In this document: in pieces, positions 42,247-50,828 of the stretch | How the letters are laid out: each line of letters begins with the position of its first letter | Position numbering within the stretch: the first letter of the stretch is position 1 | DNA from: JBOGXA01 sp050694175 | GTDB taxonomy: Bacteria > Actinomycetota > CADDZG01 > WHSQ01 | Length of the DNA: 63,976 nucleotides | NCBI GenBank assembly: GCA_050694175.1 | Contig: JBOGXA010000022.1 | Span: forward strand, 1 to 63,976 | Reading direction: 5' to 3' | The notes under the pieces: generated by a model | Database searches by the model: none | What the model was told of the DNA's origin: nothing | Seen by the model: the letters and a program-made list of their open reading frames with translations, nothing else | Translations under genes and position numbers: made by a program

Positions 42247-42993
42247 GTGGGCGTGGGCGACCGGGCGGCTCTGGTCACCGGGGCGGCATCGGGCATCGGC
42301 CGTGCCATCGCCGAGCGTTTCGCCGAGGACGGCTGGCAGGTCCTTGCGGTCGATCGCGCGCCCGACCCAGGCGGCCCCGGCAGTGCTTTCGAGGCCGATC
42401 TCACGACCCGGGAGGGCAATCGCGCCGCCGTGGACGCAGCCCTGGAGCGATTCGGCCGCCTCGATGTGGTCGTGGCGAACGCGGGGTTCCAGCACGTGGC
42501 TCCCGTCGACCAGTTCCCCGAGGACAAGTGGGGTGCCCTGATCGCGCTTCTGTTGACGAGTCCGTTCCTGCTGGCCAAATACTCGTGGGGCGCGCTCAAA
42601 CGGAGTGGCTCGGGCCGTTTCATCGCGGTGGCGTCGGCCCACGGGCTGGTCGCGTCCCCGTTCAAGGCCGCATACGTCGCCGGCAAGCATGGGGCCCTGG
42701 GGCTGGTGAAGGTGCTCGCCCTCGAGGGGGCGGAGCACGGGATCGCGGCAACCGCCGTGTGCCCCGCCTACGTGCGCACTCCGCTAGTCGAGGGTCAGAT
42801 CTCGGCCCAGGCCGAGGCCCACGGCCTGACGGAGGACCGCGTCCTCACCGACGTGATCCTCGCCCCGCAGGCGATCAAGCGGCTGATCGAGCCCGCCGAG
42901 GTGGCCCAGGTCGTGTCCCAGCTCGCGGGACCGCAGGGCGAGCTGTTCACCGGGACCGCCGTGACCATGGACATGGGGTGGACGGCGCGCTGA
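42247..42993 (+). CDS. SDR-family dehydrogenase, 3-hydroxybutyrate dehydrogenase-like
   Basis: 248 residues from GTG 42247 (GTG 42253 is also possible); AGGGGG lies 4 nt upstream. Complete classical SDR: ALVTGAASGIGRAIAERF, NAGFQHVAPVDQFPEDKW, the active serine in AVASAHG, YVAGK with the catalytic Tyr and Lys, CPAYVRTPL and TMDMGWTAR at the C-terminus. The QHVAPV and P-x-Y-V-R-T-P-L-V segments are those of D-3-hydroxybutyrate dehydrogenases. It would interconvert 3-hydroxybutyrate and acetoacetate. Single gene between the transporter (divergent) and the converging HAD gene. Confidence 0.87.
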   Translation: MGVGDRAALVTGAASGIGRAIAERFAEDGWQVLAVDRAPDPGGPGSAFEADLTTREGNRAAVDAALERFGRLDVVVANAGFQHVAPVDQFPEDKWGALIALLLTSPFLLAKYSWGALKRSGSGRFIAVASAHGLVASPFKAAYVAGKHGALGLVKVLALEGAEHGIAATAVCPAYVRTPLVEGQISAQAEAHGLTEDRVLTDVILAPQAIKRLIEPAEVAQVVSQLAGPQGELFTGTAVTMDMGWTAR

Positions 42994-42999
42994 GCGCGG

Positions 43000-43659
43000 T
43001 CACCGGTGCGCAGCGACGATCGCGGCGGCTGCCTCGGTGAGGTCCGGAGCCACGATCTCCGGCGCGTCGAAGATGTCGGGATAGTCTTCGGCCCCTCCGA
43101 CGAAGGCCGTCCGCAGGCCCGCGCGGGCCGCCCCGGCGATGTCCCACGCGTGCCCGGCGACCATCCACACGTCGCCGTTCGAGACGTTCCTCGCCATCTC
43201 GTACACGCTCCGGTGCGGTTTTCCGACGCGGATCTCGTCGCACGACAGGATGTGCGCGACGTGGTCTCGTAAGCCGACACGGTCCAGGGCGCTCGCGGTG
43301 AACTCGGCGGATCCGTTCGTGAGCGTCACGATCTCGAACCCCGCTCCCGCCAGTCGCTCGAACGCCTCCGCGGCGCTCGGGGTGGCCTCCAGTTCGCTCA
43401 TCGCGCCCATCACCTCCCCAAGCACTCCCTCTGACGGTTCGATGCCAACCTCCTTGAGGGCACGCGTGAGATCGGCTCTCAGCACCTGCGCCAGAGGCAC
43501 GTAGTCGCCGGAGTGGGAGATCGCGAAGTAGTCGCGCAGCGAGGACGCGAACCACACCGCCAGCGTGTCGACGGGCGCGCCGACGGAAGCGAGTGCGGCG
43601 CGCGCTCGGTCGAGGCTCAGCAGAGTCCCGATCACGTCGAAGGCAACGGTGTCAGCCAT
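43000..43659 (-). CDS. HAD-superfamily hydrolase, haloacid dehalogenase type II-like
   Basis: 219 residues. Motif I is VAFDVIGTLLSL, with the nucleophilic aspartate at residue 8 and no second aspartate at +2, as in L-2-haloacid dehalogenases (DxxGT). Motif II is TLTNGS, motif III GKPHRSVYEMA and motif IV VAGHAWDIAGAARAGL. The type II family includes true dehalogenases and phosphatases of unknown substrate, and the sequence does not decide. It is the last gene of the minus operon xdhC-coxG-mocA-HAD, overlapping mocA by 8 bp. Confidence 0.87.
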   Translation of the reverse strand: MADTVAFDVIGTLLSLDRARAALASVGAPVDTLAVWFASSLRDYFAISHSGDYVPLAQVLRADLTRALKEVGIEPSEGVLGEVMGAMSELEATPSAAEAFERLAGAGFEIVTLTNGSAEFTASALDRVGLRDHVAHILSCDEIRVGKPHRSVYEMARNVSNGDVWMVAGHAWDIAGAARAGLRTAFVGGAEDYPDIFDAPEIVAPDLTEAAAAIVAAHR

Positions 43660-44233
43660 CTTTCAGGCTTTCATAATGCTCCTGTGTGTCGACGTCGGCG
43701 AGGGGGGTGTCTCCGAGCGGCAGCTCGCGGACCCGGGCCCCGGCCACGCCGAGGACCGAGCGAAGGCCCTCGTCGCCGCGCGCCTCCTCGACGAGGGCGA
43801 ACTCCGAGCGCTCGATCAACACAGGGTGGCCGGGCACGCCGCCGAAAGTCGCTCGCACGACCGGGGACTCACCCGCCCGCCATTCCGTGATGACGCGATC
43901 AATGAGCGCGGCCGTCATCTCCGGCTGGTCTCCCAGCACCACCACGACCGCCTCGCAATCATCGGGGGCGGCGGCGACCCCGGCCCCCAGCGACGAAGAC
44001 TGTCCCTCCGAATAGTTCGGGTTGACGACGATCCGGGCCCGATCGGGCAGGCTGAGGGCGGCCCCTATGTCCGCCGCCTCGTGACCCAGGACGACGATCA
44101 CATCGTCGAGGCGGGAGGCGGCGGCCGCGTCGACGACGTGCTGCAGGATCGGTACCCCGTGGAGGTCCAGGAGTTGCTTGGGGCGGCCCAGGCGAGACGA
44201 CGTTCCCGCTGCAAGGACGACCCCTGCAATCAC
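43652..44233 (-). CDS. mocA: Molybdenum cofactor nucleotidyltransferase (MocA/MobA-like)
   Basis: 193 residues. Nucleotidyltransferase signature GVVLAAGTSSRLGRPKQLL at residues 4-22, then VVVNPNYSEGQSSSLGAGV and the metal aspartate in VVVLGDQPEM. This is the MocA branch, which makes the cytosine dinucleotide form of the cofactor used by xanthine dehydrogenase-type enzymes, rather than the guanine form made by MobA. All three hydroxylases in the window should need it. It lies between coxG and the HAD gene with 4-bp and 8-bp overlaps. Confidence 0.9.
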   Translation of the reverse strand: MIAGVVLAAGTSSRLGRPKQLLDLHGVPILQHVVDAAAASRLDDVIVVLGHEAADIGAALSLPDRARIVVNPNYSEGQSSSLGAGVAAAPDDCEAVVVVLGDQPEMTAALIDRVITEWRAGESPVVRATFGGVPGHPVLIERSEFALVEEARGDEGLRSVLGVAGARVRELPLGDTPLADVDTQEHYESLKDG

Positions 44234-44835
44234 CGTCGGGAGAACAGACGTTTGAAGAACGCGGTGATGCGCGCTCCGAGCGCGCTCAGGCCGAGGCGTA
44301 CCCCGCTGATCGGCGGACCCTGGGCACGTACAGGTGCGGCCGACGGCGCCGCGCTCGCCCCCGTCGTCGCAGTCGCCGGTTCGTTCTCGGCGGCGCCAAT
44401 GTTCGCTTTCAGGCAGTCGGCGAACTGTCTGGTCAGCTTCTTGGTGACTTCTTCGAGCATCCCCCGCCCGAACTGCGCGGCCTGGCCCTGGATGTTGAGA
44501 TCCTGAACGATCGCGACCTTTGTGACCCCGTCACCCGGCTGCAATGTCGATGTGACCGTCGCGTTGGCCGAGCCCTTGCCGCGCTGCTCCATCCCCTTTG
44601 CCTTCAGGACGACCGTTCGAGCCGAGTCGTCGACCTCGTCCATGGCCACCTGCCCCGCCCACGACATCGAGACCGGCCCCAGCTTGATGTTCACCTTGCC
44701 CTTGAAGTGGCGGTCGTCGATCTTGTCGGTCAGCTCCGCGCCGGGCATGCACACGACAACGCGCTCGACGTCCAACATGTAGGTCCACACCCGCTCGATG
44801 GGTGCCGGAACCTCGAATGAGTTTTCCAGCTTCAC
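44230..44835 (-). CDS. coxG: CoxG-like SRPBCC protein
   Basis: 201 residues. Residues 1-150 form a carbon monoxide dehydrogenase subunit G domain (LENSFEVPAPIERVWTYMLD, CMPGAELTD, FKGKVNIKLGPVSMSWAGQV, and NIQGQAAQFGRGMLEEV). CoxG is believed to anchor or recruit the molybdenum hydroxylase to the membrane; a linker rich in Ala, Pro and Thr (about 152-175) leads to a short hydrophobic/basic C-terminal helix (ARITAFFKRLFSRR), which fits a membrane anchor. Overlaps xdhC and mocA by 4 bp on either side. Confidence 0.92.
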   Translation of the reverse strand: MKLENSFEVPAPIERVWTYMLDVERVVVCMPGAELTDKIDDRHFKGKVNIKLGPVSMSWAGQVAMDEVDDSARTVVLKAKGMEQRGKGSANATVTSTLQPGDGVTKVAIVQDLNIQGQAAQFGRGMLEEVTKKLTRQFADCLKANIGAAENEPATATTGASAAPSAAPVRAQGPPISGVRLGLSALGARITAFFKRLFSRR

Positions 44836-45965
44836 GAGCTCGCTCGCGCGCGCTCAGGCTTGTGGATCGGCCCTCCGCGCTGCCTCAAGAAGCCGCCTGC
44901 GCGTCCCCGACTCACGGCGAGGATCTCTCCCACGATCGCCGCGGCGATCTCTTCGGGTCCCTCGGCGCCGACGTCGAGGCCCGCGGGGCCATGCACCCGC
45001 TCGAGCCGTTCATCCGTCGGATTGATCCCGTCGGTCGCGAGGTCACCGAGGAGGCGCTCTAGACGCGCGCTCGGTCCCAGCATGCCGACGTATGCCGCTT
45101 CTGAGTCGAGCATCGATCTCAGGTAGTCGCGGTCGCGCAAGTAGTTGTGGCTCATGACCACCACGAAAGTGCGATCGTTCACCTCTGCCGTGTCCGCCGC
45201 GTCCGCCGGAGGGCCGGCGATGAACGAGCGCGCGCCCGGGAACCGCGGTTTGTTCAGCATCGACTTCCTGTCGTCGAAAACGTCGACGTTCCATCCGAGC
45301 GATGCCGCCAGCTTCACGAGAGGCACCGCATCGTGCCCGGCTCCGCACACCACCAATCGAAGGGGCGGCTGTATCGCCTCGATGAAGATGCGCAGTTCGC
45401 CGTTGGCCGGTGTCAGCTCGCGTATCTCCGTAATGCCGGTCGACAACGACCGGCGCGCGATCTCCGTGACCTGCGCTAGCGCCTCCTCGTCGGCCAGGCG
45501 CCCCCTCACCTCACCGCCTTCGACCAGCACGCGGTCACCCGGTTCGACGCCGGCTAGCGAGGACTCGAGCACCGTTGCCACCGCCACCGGCCGTTGCTGT
45601 TCGATCGCGTTGCGAAGGGCGCCGGCTATTTCGACCGCTTTTTCCGCCGGCTCGATGAACACCTCGATCGCTCCATTGCAGCCGAGCCCCCATCCCCACA
45701 CGACCTCGTCGTCGGCGGTGAGGTCGTAAAGGGCAGTTCGGGCCCGCCCGTCCTTCATCACCGACAGGCCGACGTCGGCGACCTCCCCCTCGAGGCACCC
45801 CCCCGACAGATTGCCGACCATCGTCCCATCACTCGACATGACGAGGCGGGCCCCGGGACGCCGGTAGGTCGACCCACGCACGTCCACGATGGTAGCCAGG
45901 GCCATGCTCTCCCCCCGATTCTCGAGGGCGCCTATCGCATCGAGGATCTCGCCGACTTCGCTCAT
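44832..45965 (-). CDS. coxF: XdhC/CoxF-family molybdenum hydroxylase maturation protein
   Basis: 377 residues from ATG 45965, which AGGGAG precedes by 6 nt; an upstream frame to 46058 has no ribosome site. N-terminal XdhC domain with MALATIVDVRGSTYRRPGARL and the GGCLEGEV cysteine (about 78-85), then a Rossmann-like domain with VVCGAGHDAVPLVKLAASLGW, VVMSHNYLRDRDYL, YVGMLGPSARLERLL and HGPAGLDVGAEGPEEIAAAI. Such proteins sulfurate and insert the molybdenum cofactor. It leads a minus operon divergent to coxS, so it most probably matures the Cox-type enzyme here, and perhaps also the two xanthine dehydrogenases, which have no xdhC of their own nearby. Confidence 0.92.
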   Translation of the reverse strand: MSEVGEILDAIGALENRGESMALATIVDVRGSTYRRPGARLVMSSDGTMVGNLSGGCLEGEVADVGLSVMKDGRARTALYDLTADDEVVWGWGLGCNGAIEVFIEPAEKAVEIAGALRNAIEQQRPVAVATVLESSLAGVEPGDRVLVEGGEVRGRLADEEALAQVTEIARRSLSTGITEIRELTPANGELRIFIEAIQPPLRLVVCGAGHDAVPLVKLAASLGWNVDVFDDRKSMLNKPRFPGARSFIAGPPADAADTAEVNDRTFVVVMSHNYLRDRDYLRSMLDSEAAYVGMLGPSARLERLLGDLATDGINPTDERLERVHGPAGLDVGAEGPEEIAAAIVGEILAVSRGRAGGFLRQRGGPIHKPERARASS

Positions 45966-46161
45966 GTTCGCTCCCTGGGTGGAGTCTTCTCCCTTGGCAG
46001 ACTTCGGTACTAATCTTAGAGTTGTCGGGGTGTAACCGAAAGAATGATCGGTGCCCAAGGGGTGGGGACCTCGTTGAGACCGGCCGAGTGACTAGGATCA
46101 CGTCGTACCGTCTCAGCGCGCGCTCTCCTTCCCCCTGCGCAGCCGAAGGGAGGAGGACGCA
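45966..46161. promoter_or_regulatory. Divergent promoter region of the cox locus
   Basis: 196 bp between coxF (minus) and coxS (plus). TAAGAT on the minus strand (46018-46013) could be the coxF -10 box. TAGGAT at 46093-46098 could be that of coxS. Neither has a convincing -35. AGGAGG (46151-46156) is the coxS ribosome site. Confidence 0.4.
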
Positions 46162-46620
46162 TTGAGAGCGATCACCGTAACGGTGAACGGGATCAAGCAC
46201 GAGGTGGAGGTGGAGCCTCGAACGCTTCTCGTCTACTTCCTTCGCGAGGCGCTCGGGCTCACGGGGACGAATGTCGGCTGCGACACCTCCTCGTGCGGCG
46301 CGTGCACGGTCCTGCTGGACGGCGAGTCGGTCAAGACCTGCACGCTTCTCGCCGTTCAAGCCGATGGGCGCAAGGTCACGACAATCGAAGGGCTCGCCCG
46401 CGATGGGGAGCTGCACCCGATGCAGAAGGCTTTTCATGACGAGCACGGTCTGCAGTGCGGGTACTGCACGCCCGGGATGATCATGGCGGCGATCGGGCTC
46501 ACTCAGAACAACGGCGACCTCAGCGACGAGGACATCCGCCACGGTCTCGAAGGCAACCTCTGCCGGTGCACCGGCTATCACAACATCGTCAAGGCCGTTA
46601 AGGCCGGGGCGAAGGGTTAG
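46162..46620 (+). CDS. coxS: CO dehydrogenase-type small subunit (2Fe-2S), CoxS
   Basis: 152 residues, TTG start placed 5 nt after AGGAGG. Two [2Fe-2S] clusters: C40, C45, C48 and C60 in the ferredoxin-like domain (VGCDTSSCGACTVLL, KTCTLL), then C99-GYC-102 and C134-RC-136 in the helical domain (LQCGYCTPG, NLCRCTGYHNI). First gene of the S-L-M order typical of form II enzymes. It transfers electrons from the molybdenum site to the flavin subunit. Confidence 0.95.
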   Translation: MRAITVTVNGIKHEVEVEPRTLLVYFLREALGLTGTNVGCDTSSCGACTVLLDGESVKTCTLLAVQADGRKVTTIEGLARDGELHPMQKAFHDEHGLQCGYCTPGMIMAAIGLTQNNGDLSDEDIRHGLEGNLCRCTGYHNIVKAVKAGAKG

Positions 46621-46629
46621 GGGGCGGCC

Positions 46630-49083
46630 ATGACACAGGTCACAGAGAGACCCGAGAAGTACGTTGGCGGAGGCGTTCCGCGCAAGGAAGATCCCGAACT
46701 GTTAACGGGACAGGCCACCTATATCGACGATATGACGATCCCCGGGATGCTGTGGGCCTATGTCGTGCGCAGCCCGATGGCCCATGCGCGCATCAACTCG
46801 GTCGACCTGAGCCGCGCAACGGAGATGCCCGGAGTCGTCGCCGCCTTCAGCGGTGCCGACCTCGCCGGCGACTGGGCCGACTCGATGCCGTGCGCGTGGC
46901 CGGTAACCGAGGACATCAAGATGCCCAAGCACTGGCCCGTCGCGCAGGACAAGGCGTGTTTTGCAGGCGACCCGGTTGCCGTGGTCGTCGCCGACAGCCG
47001 GGAGCGCGCGAAGGACGCGGCGGAGGCCGTTGAGGTCGACTACGACATGCTCGACGTCGCTTTGGACCTCGAAGAGGCTGCCGCCGACTCGACGGTTATC
47101 CACGACGATCTCGGCACCAACGTCTGTTACAAGTGGACGCTGGCCAACGGCGATGTCGACAAGATCTTCAGCGACGCCCCCGTCGTCGTCAAGGAGCGCT
47201 ATCGCCATCCCCGGCTGATCCCCAACGCAATAGAGCCACGCGGCGTCCTGGCACAGCCCTCACCCGCGCGCGAGGAATTCACCGTGTACAGCGCGACGCA
47301 GATCCCCCACATCGCCAAAGTGCTCTTCTCGCTCGTTCTCGGCATCCCCGAGGGCAAGATGCGCGTCGTGGCTCCGGAGGTTGGAGGAGGCTTCGGCTCC
47401 AAGCTGAACATCTATGCCGAGGAGCTGATCTGCCTCGCCATGGCGCGCAGGCTTGGCCGGCCCATCAAATGGATCGAGGAGCGCTCGGAGGGATACCTCG
47501 CGACCATCCACGGCCGCGACCTGATCCAGGACATGGAGATCGCAGCCACCGAGGAGGGGAAGGTCCTCGGAGTGCGCGCCAAACTGCTGGCGAACATGGG
47601 CTCGTACCTGCAGCTCGTCACCCCGGGAATCCCACTCCTCGGTGCGTTCCTGTACCACGGCGTCTACAACGCCGACGCCTACTCGTTCGATTGCACGGGA
47701 GTGTTCACGAACACGACGCCGACCGACGCGTATCGGGGGGCCGGACGTCCGGAGGCGACGTATGCGATCGAGCGAATCATGGACACGCTCGCTCGCAGGG
47801 TCGGGAAGGATCCGGCGGAGCTGCGCAGGATGAACTTCATTCCCCCATTCAATGAGGCCACTGAGGTGATCTCGGGCCTACAGTTCGACTCCGGCAACTA
47901 CGAGGGCACGCTTGACAAAGCGCTCGATCTGGCCGATTACACGGGGTTCCGCAAGCTGCAACAGGAGCGGCGCGACACGAACGACACGATGCAGATCGGC
48001 ATCGGTTTGTCCACCTACATCGAGATGTGCGGGCTGGCTCCATCGCAGGTGCTGGCCTCGTTGCGCTACGGCGCCGGCGGGTGGGATGCGGCCACGATCC
48101 GGTGCCATCCCACGGGGAAAGTGACGGTGATCACCGGGACCTCGCCCCACGGGCAGGGTCACGTGACGTCGTGGTCGCAGATCATCGCCGACGAGCTCGG
48201 AGTCGCGATCGAGGACGTCGACGTCCTCCACGGAGACACGGCGATATCGCCGCTTGGGATGGACACCTACGGCAGCCGCAGTCTTTCAGTCGGCGGAGTC
48301 GCCCTGCATTACGCGGCCCAGAAGATCATCGACAAGGCCACGAAGATCGCCGCGCACGAGCTCGAGGTCGCAGAAGAAGACGTCGAGTTCACCGACGGGA
48401 AGCTCCAGGTCAAGGGAGCTCCCGACAAGGCCAAGACGATCCCCGAGATCGCGTTCTCGGCGTGGACGGCGCACAACCTCCCCGAGGGGGTCGAGCCGAC
48501 ACTCGAGGCAACCCACGTCTTCGACCCACCCAACTTCACGTTCCCGTCAGGCGCGCACATCTGCGTCGTCGAGGTCGACACGGAGACCGGCGCGACCGAC
48601 ATCCTCAAATACGTGGCGGTGGACGACTGCGGAACGGTGATTAACCCGATCATCGTCGAGGGCCAGGTCCACGGCGGGGTCGCCCAGGGGATCGCCGAAG
48701 CGATGTACGAAGAGGCCGTATACGACGACTCTGGCAACCTGCTGACGTCGTCGATGGCGAACTATCGCATTCCGTCCGCGGCGGAGCTGCCCGAGTTCAC
48801 GACCGACAACACGGTCACGCCGTCGACCACGAATCCGCTGGGCGTAAAGGGGATCGGAGAGGCGGGCACGATCGCGGCTCCCCCGGCAGTGGTCAATGCA
48901 GTCATCGACGCGCTGGGGCCGTTGGGCGTCACCGAGATCCAGAAACCGGTCTCTCCGGAACGGATATGGCAGGCGATCAAGGATGCCGGGGGCGGCGGCG
49001 CCAGAGCCGGCGGTCGCGAGCAGCCGGGGGCCGGGGCAGGCCTCGGTTCGGCTGCTCCTTCTGGAGGGGAGGACGGACGATGA
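46630..49083 (+). CDS. coxL: Form II CO dehydrogenase-type large subunit CoxL
   Basis: 817 residues. Molybdenum hydroxylase large subunit with the a/b hammerhead (GGGVPRKEDPELLTGQATYIDD), EVGGGFGSKLNIYAEE and KGIGEAGTIAAPPAV with the catalytic glutamate. The active-site loop reads AYRGAGR (residues 367-373), which marks form II; form I, the proven CO-oxidising type, has AYxCSFR. Form II proteins are widespread, and CO oxidation by them is not established; other aldehydes or heterocycles may be the substrates. The last 30 residues are a Gly/Ala/Arg-rich tail absent from most relatives. Stop and coxM start overlap as ATGA. Confidence 0.92.
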   Translation: MTQVTERPEKYVGGGVPRKEDPELLTGQATYIDDMTIPGMLWAYVVRSPMAHARINSVDLSRATEMPGVVAAFSGADLAGDWADSMPCAWPVTEDIKMPKHWPVAQDKACFAGDPVAVVVADSRERAKDAAEAVEVDYDMLDVALDLEEAAADSTVIHDDLGTNVCYKWTLANGDVDKIFSDAPVVVKERYRHPRLIPNAIEPRGVLAQPSPAREEFTVYSATQIPHIAKVLFSLVLGIPEGKMRVVAPEVGGGFGSKLNIYAEELICLAMARRLGRPIKWIEERSEGYLATIHGRDLIQDMEIAATEEGKVLGVRAKLLANMGSYLQLVTPGIPLLGAFLYHGVYNADAYSFDCTGVFTNTTPTDAYRGAGRPEATYAIERIMDTLARRVGKDPAELRRMNFIPPFNEATEVISGLQFDSGNYEGTLDKALDLADYTGFRKLQQERRDTNDTMQIGIGLSTYIEMCGLAPSQVLASLRYGAGGWDAATIRCHPTGKVTVITGTSPHGQGHVTSWSQIIADELGVAIEDVDVLHGDTAISPLGMDTYGSRSLSVGGVALHYAAQKIIDKATKIAAHELEVAEEDVEFTDGKLQVKGAPDKAKTIPEIAFSAWTAHNLPEGVEPTLEATHVFDPPNFTFPSGAHICVVEVDTETGATDILKYVAVDDCGTVINPIIVEGQVHGGVAQGIAEAMYEEAVYDDSGNLLTSSMANYRIPSAAELPEFTTDNTVTPSTTNPLGVKGIGEAGTIAAPPAVVNAVIDALGPLGVTEIQKPVSPERIWQAIKDAGGGGARAGGREQPGAGAGLGSAAPSGGEDGR

Positions 49084-49904
49084 TTCCCGCCTCGTTCGAA
49101 TACGACGTCGCGTCGTCGGCGGATGACGCTCTCCAGATGCTGGCGAGCAGCTCCGACGCGAAGCTGCTCGCCGGTGGGCACTCGCTGCTGCCGCTGATGA
49201 AGCTGCGGCTCGCCCGGCCGTCGATGCTTGTCGACATCGGGCGCATCTCCGACCTCTCCTACGTGCGCGACGGCGGCGATCACATCGCCGTCGGCGCGCT
49301 GACGCGTCACGAGGATGTGCACTTCGACTCGACGCTTAAGGAGCACTGCCCGATCCTGTCGTACACGGCCGGGCAGATCGGCGATCCACAGGTCCGTCAC
49401 TGCGGCACGATCGGTGGCTCGGTCGCTCATGGTGATCCCGCCTCAGACATCCCAACCGTTCTGTGCGCGCTCGAGGCGTCGGTCGTCGTGCGAGGGTCGA
49501 ACGGCGAGCGTACGGTCGGGGCGACCGACTTCTTCAAGGGATTCTTCGAGGTCGACCTGTCTTCTCAGGAGATGATCACCGAAGTCCGGGTTCCCAAGAC
49601 GGGGGGCGCCGGGTGGTCGTACCAGAAGTTCCACCACCGGGCCCAGGATTGGGCCGTCGTCGGGGTCGCCGCAGTGGCGAACAACGGTGGCGCGCGCGTA
49701 GCGCTCACGACGATGGGTGAGACTCCGGTGCGGGCACGGGGCGTCGAAGAGGCGCTTGGGTCGGGTTCGTCCGCGGCCGACGCCGCCGCGCGCGCGGCCG
49801 AGGGAACTTCTCCTCCGAGTGATCCCTTCGGTTCCGCCGAGTACCGGCGCGAGCTTGCGGTGGTGCTGACCCGCCGGGCTCTGGAGGAGGCGTTGTCTCG
49901 CTAA
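49080..49904 (+). CDS. coxM: CO dehydrogenase-type FAD subunit CoxM
   Basis: 274 residues from the ATG in the ATGA overlap. FAD domain with KLLAGGHSLLPLMKLRLARP (about 28-47) and DPQVRHCGTIGGSVAHGDPASD (about 100-121); CO-dehydrogenase flavoprotein C-terminal domain with TTMGETPVRA. It completes the S-L-M enzyme. A frame starting at 48966 is a shadow of coxL. Confidence 0.94.
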   Translation: MIPASFEYDVASSADDALQMLASSSDAKLLAGGHSLLPLMKLRLARPSMLVDIGRISDLSYVRDGGDHIAVGALTRHEDVHFDSTLKEHCPILSYTAGQIGDPQVRHCGTIGGSVAHGDPASDIPTVLCALEASVVVRGSNGERTVGATDFFKGFFEVDLSSQEMITEVRVPKTGGAGWSYQKFHHRAQDWAVVGVAAVANNGGARVALTTMGETPVRARGVEEALGSGSSAADAAARAAEGTSPPSDPFGSAEYRRELAVVLTRRALEEALSR

Positions 49905-49929
49905 CCAACGGGTATGGGAGGCTGCCGTG

Positions 49930-50799
49930 ATGGGCAGCCTCCCGTTCGCCTCGGTCGAACAACTCGAGGCGGCGTTGCGCGCCCATGCCTATCTCCCCGA
50001 TCGGGGACTCTCGACCGCGATCTACCTTGCGTTGTCCCTGGACAAGCCGCTTCTGCTCGAGGGCGAGGCAGGCGTCGGCAAGACCGAGGTCGCCAAGGTC
50101 CTGGCCGAGCTGTTGGGCCGGGCTCTCATACGGCTGCAGTGCTACGAGGGCATTGACGCGAGCCAGGCGCTGTACGAATGGGACTACTCGCGCCAGCTGA
50201 TCGCGGTGCGCGCGGCGCAGAGCGAAGGCATCCGCACCGCCGATCTCTTCGGTGAGGAGTTCCTCGTCGAGCGGCCGCTCCTCGCGGCCCTACGGGCGGG
50301 AGAGGGGGCCGTGCTTCTCATCGACGAGCTCGATCGCGGCGACGACGAGTTCGAGGCGTTCCTCCTCGAAGTGCTGTCCGAGTACGCGGTGACCGTTCCC
50401 GAGATCGGACGCGTTGCCGCCCACCGACCTCCGGCCGTCGTGATCACGTCGAACCGCACGCGCGAGCTCCACGACGCGCTCAAGCGCCGGTGCCTCTATC
50501 ACTGGATCAATCATCCCTCGCTAGAGCGGGAGGTCGACATCGTGAGGACGCGCGCGCCTCACGTTCCCGAGGCCCTGGCCCGCGATGTCGCCGGCGCGGT
50601 CGAGCGACTGCGTGCCATGGACGTCGTGAAGCGGCCGGGCGTGGCGGAGACCATCGACTGGGCCAACGCTCTCGCGTTCTTGGGAACGGAGTCGCTCGAC
50701 GGCGAGACGGTAGCGGCCACTCTCGGCGCCGTCGTCAAGGATCACGAGGACCAGGAGCTCGTGCTGTCGCACCTCGACGAGCTCTTGGAACGCGACTGA
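49930..50799 (+). CDS. coxD: MoxR-family AAA ATPase, CoxD-like
   Basis: 289 residues; ATG 49930 lies 8 nt after GGGAGG (GTG 49927 is the alternative). Walker A GEAGVGKTEVAK (about 45-56), Walker B AVLLIDELDRGDDEFE (about 127-142), sensor 1 ITSNRTRELHDALKRRCLY. CoxD is an ATP-dependent chaperone that helps to build the CuSMo site in Oligotropha; here its partner enzyme is form II, without the copper-ligand cysteine. The next gene is the VWA partner CoxE. Confidence 0.93.
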   Translation: MGSLPFASVEQLEAALRAHAYLPDRGLSTAIYLALSLDKPLLLEGEAGVGKTEVAKVLAELLGRALIRLQCYEGIDASQALYEWDYSRQLIAVRAAQSEGIRTADLFGEEFLVERPLLAALRAGEGAVLLIDELDRGDDEFEAFLLEVLSEYAVTVPEIGRVAAHRPPAVVITSNRTRELHDALKRRCLYHWINHPSLEREVDIVRTRAPHVPEALARDVAGAVERLRAMDVVKRPGVAETIDWANALAFLGTESLDGETVAATLGAVVKDHEDQELVLSHLDELLERD

Positions 50800-50828
50800 G
50801 CTCTCCTCCGAGTTCAGAGCAGACGCTG

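Noticed and set aside
43505..43530. GAGTGGGAGATCGCG resembling the left arm of the palindromic element
   Set aside because: It lies within the HAD coding region, has no matching right arm and encodes conserved residues.
46630..49083. Calling this a proven CO-oxidising (form I) dehydrogenase
   Set aside because: The active-site loop is AYRGAGR and the gene order is S-L-M, both form II features; the copper-ligand cysteine of form I is absent.
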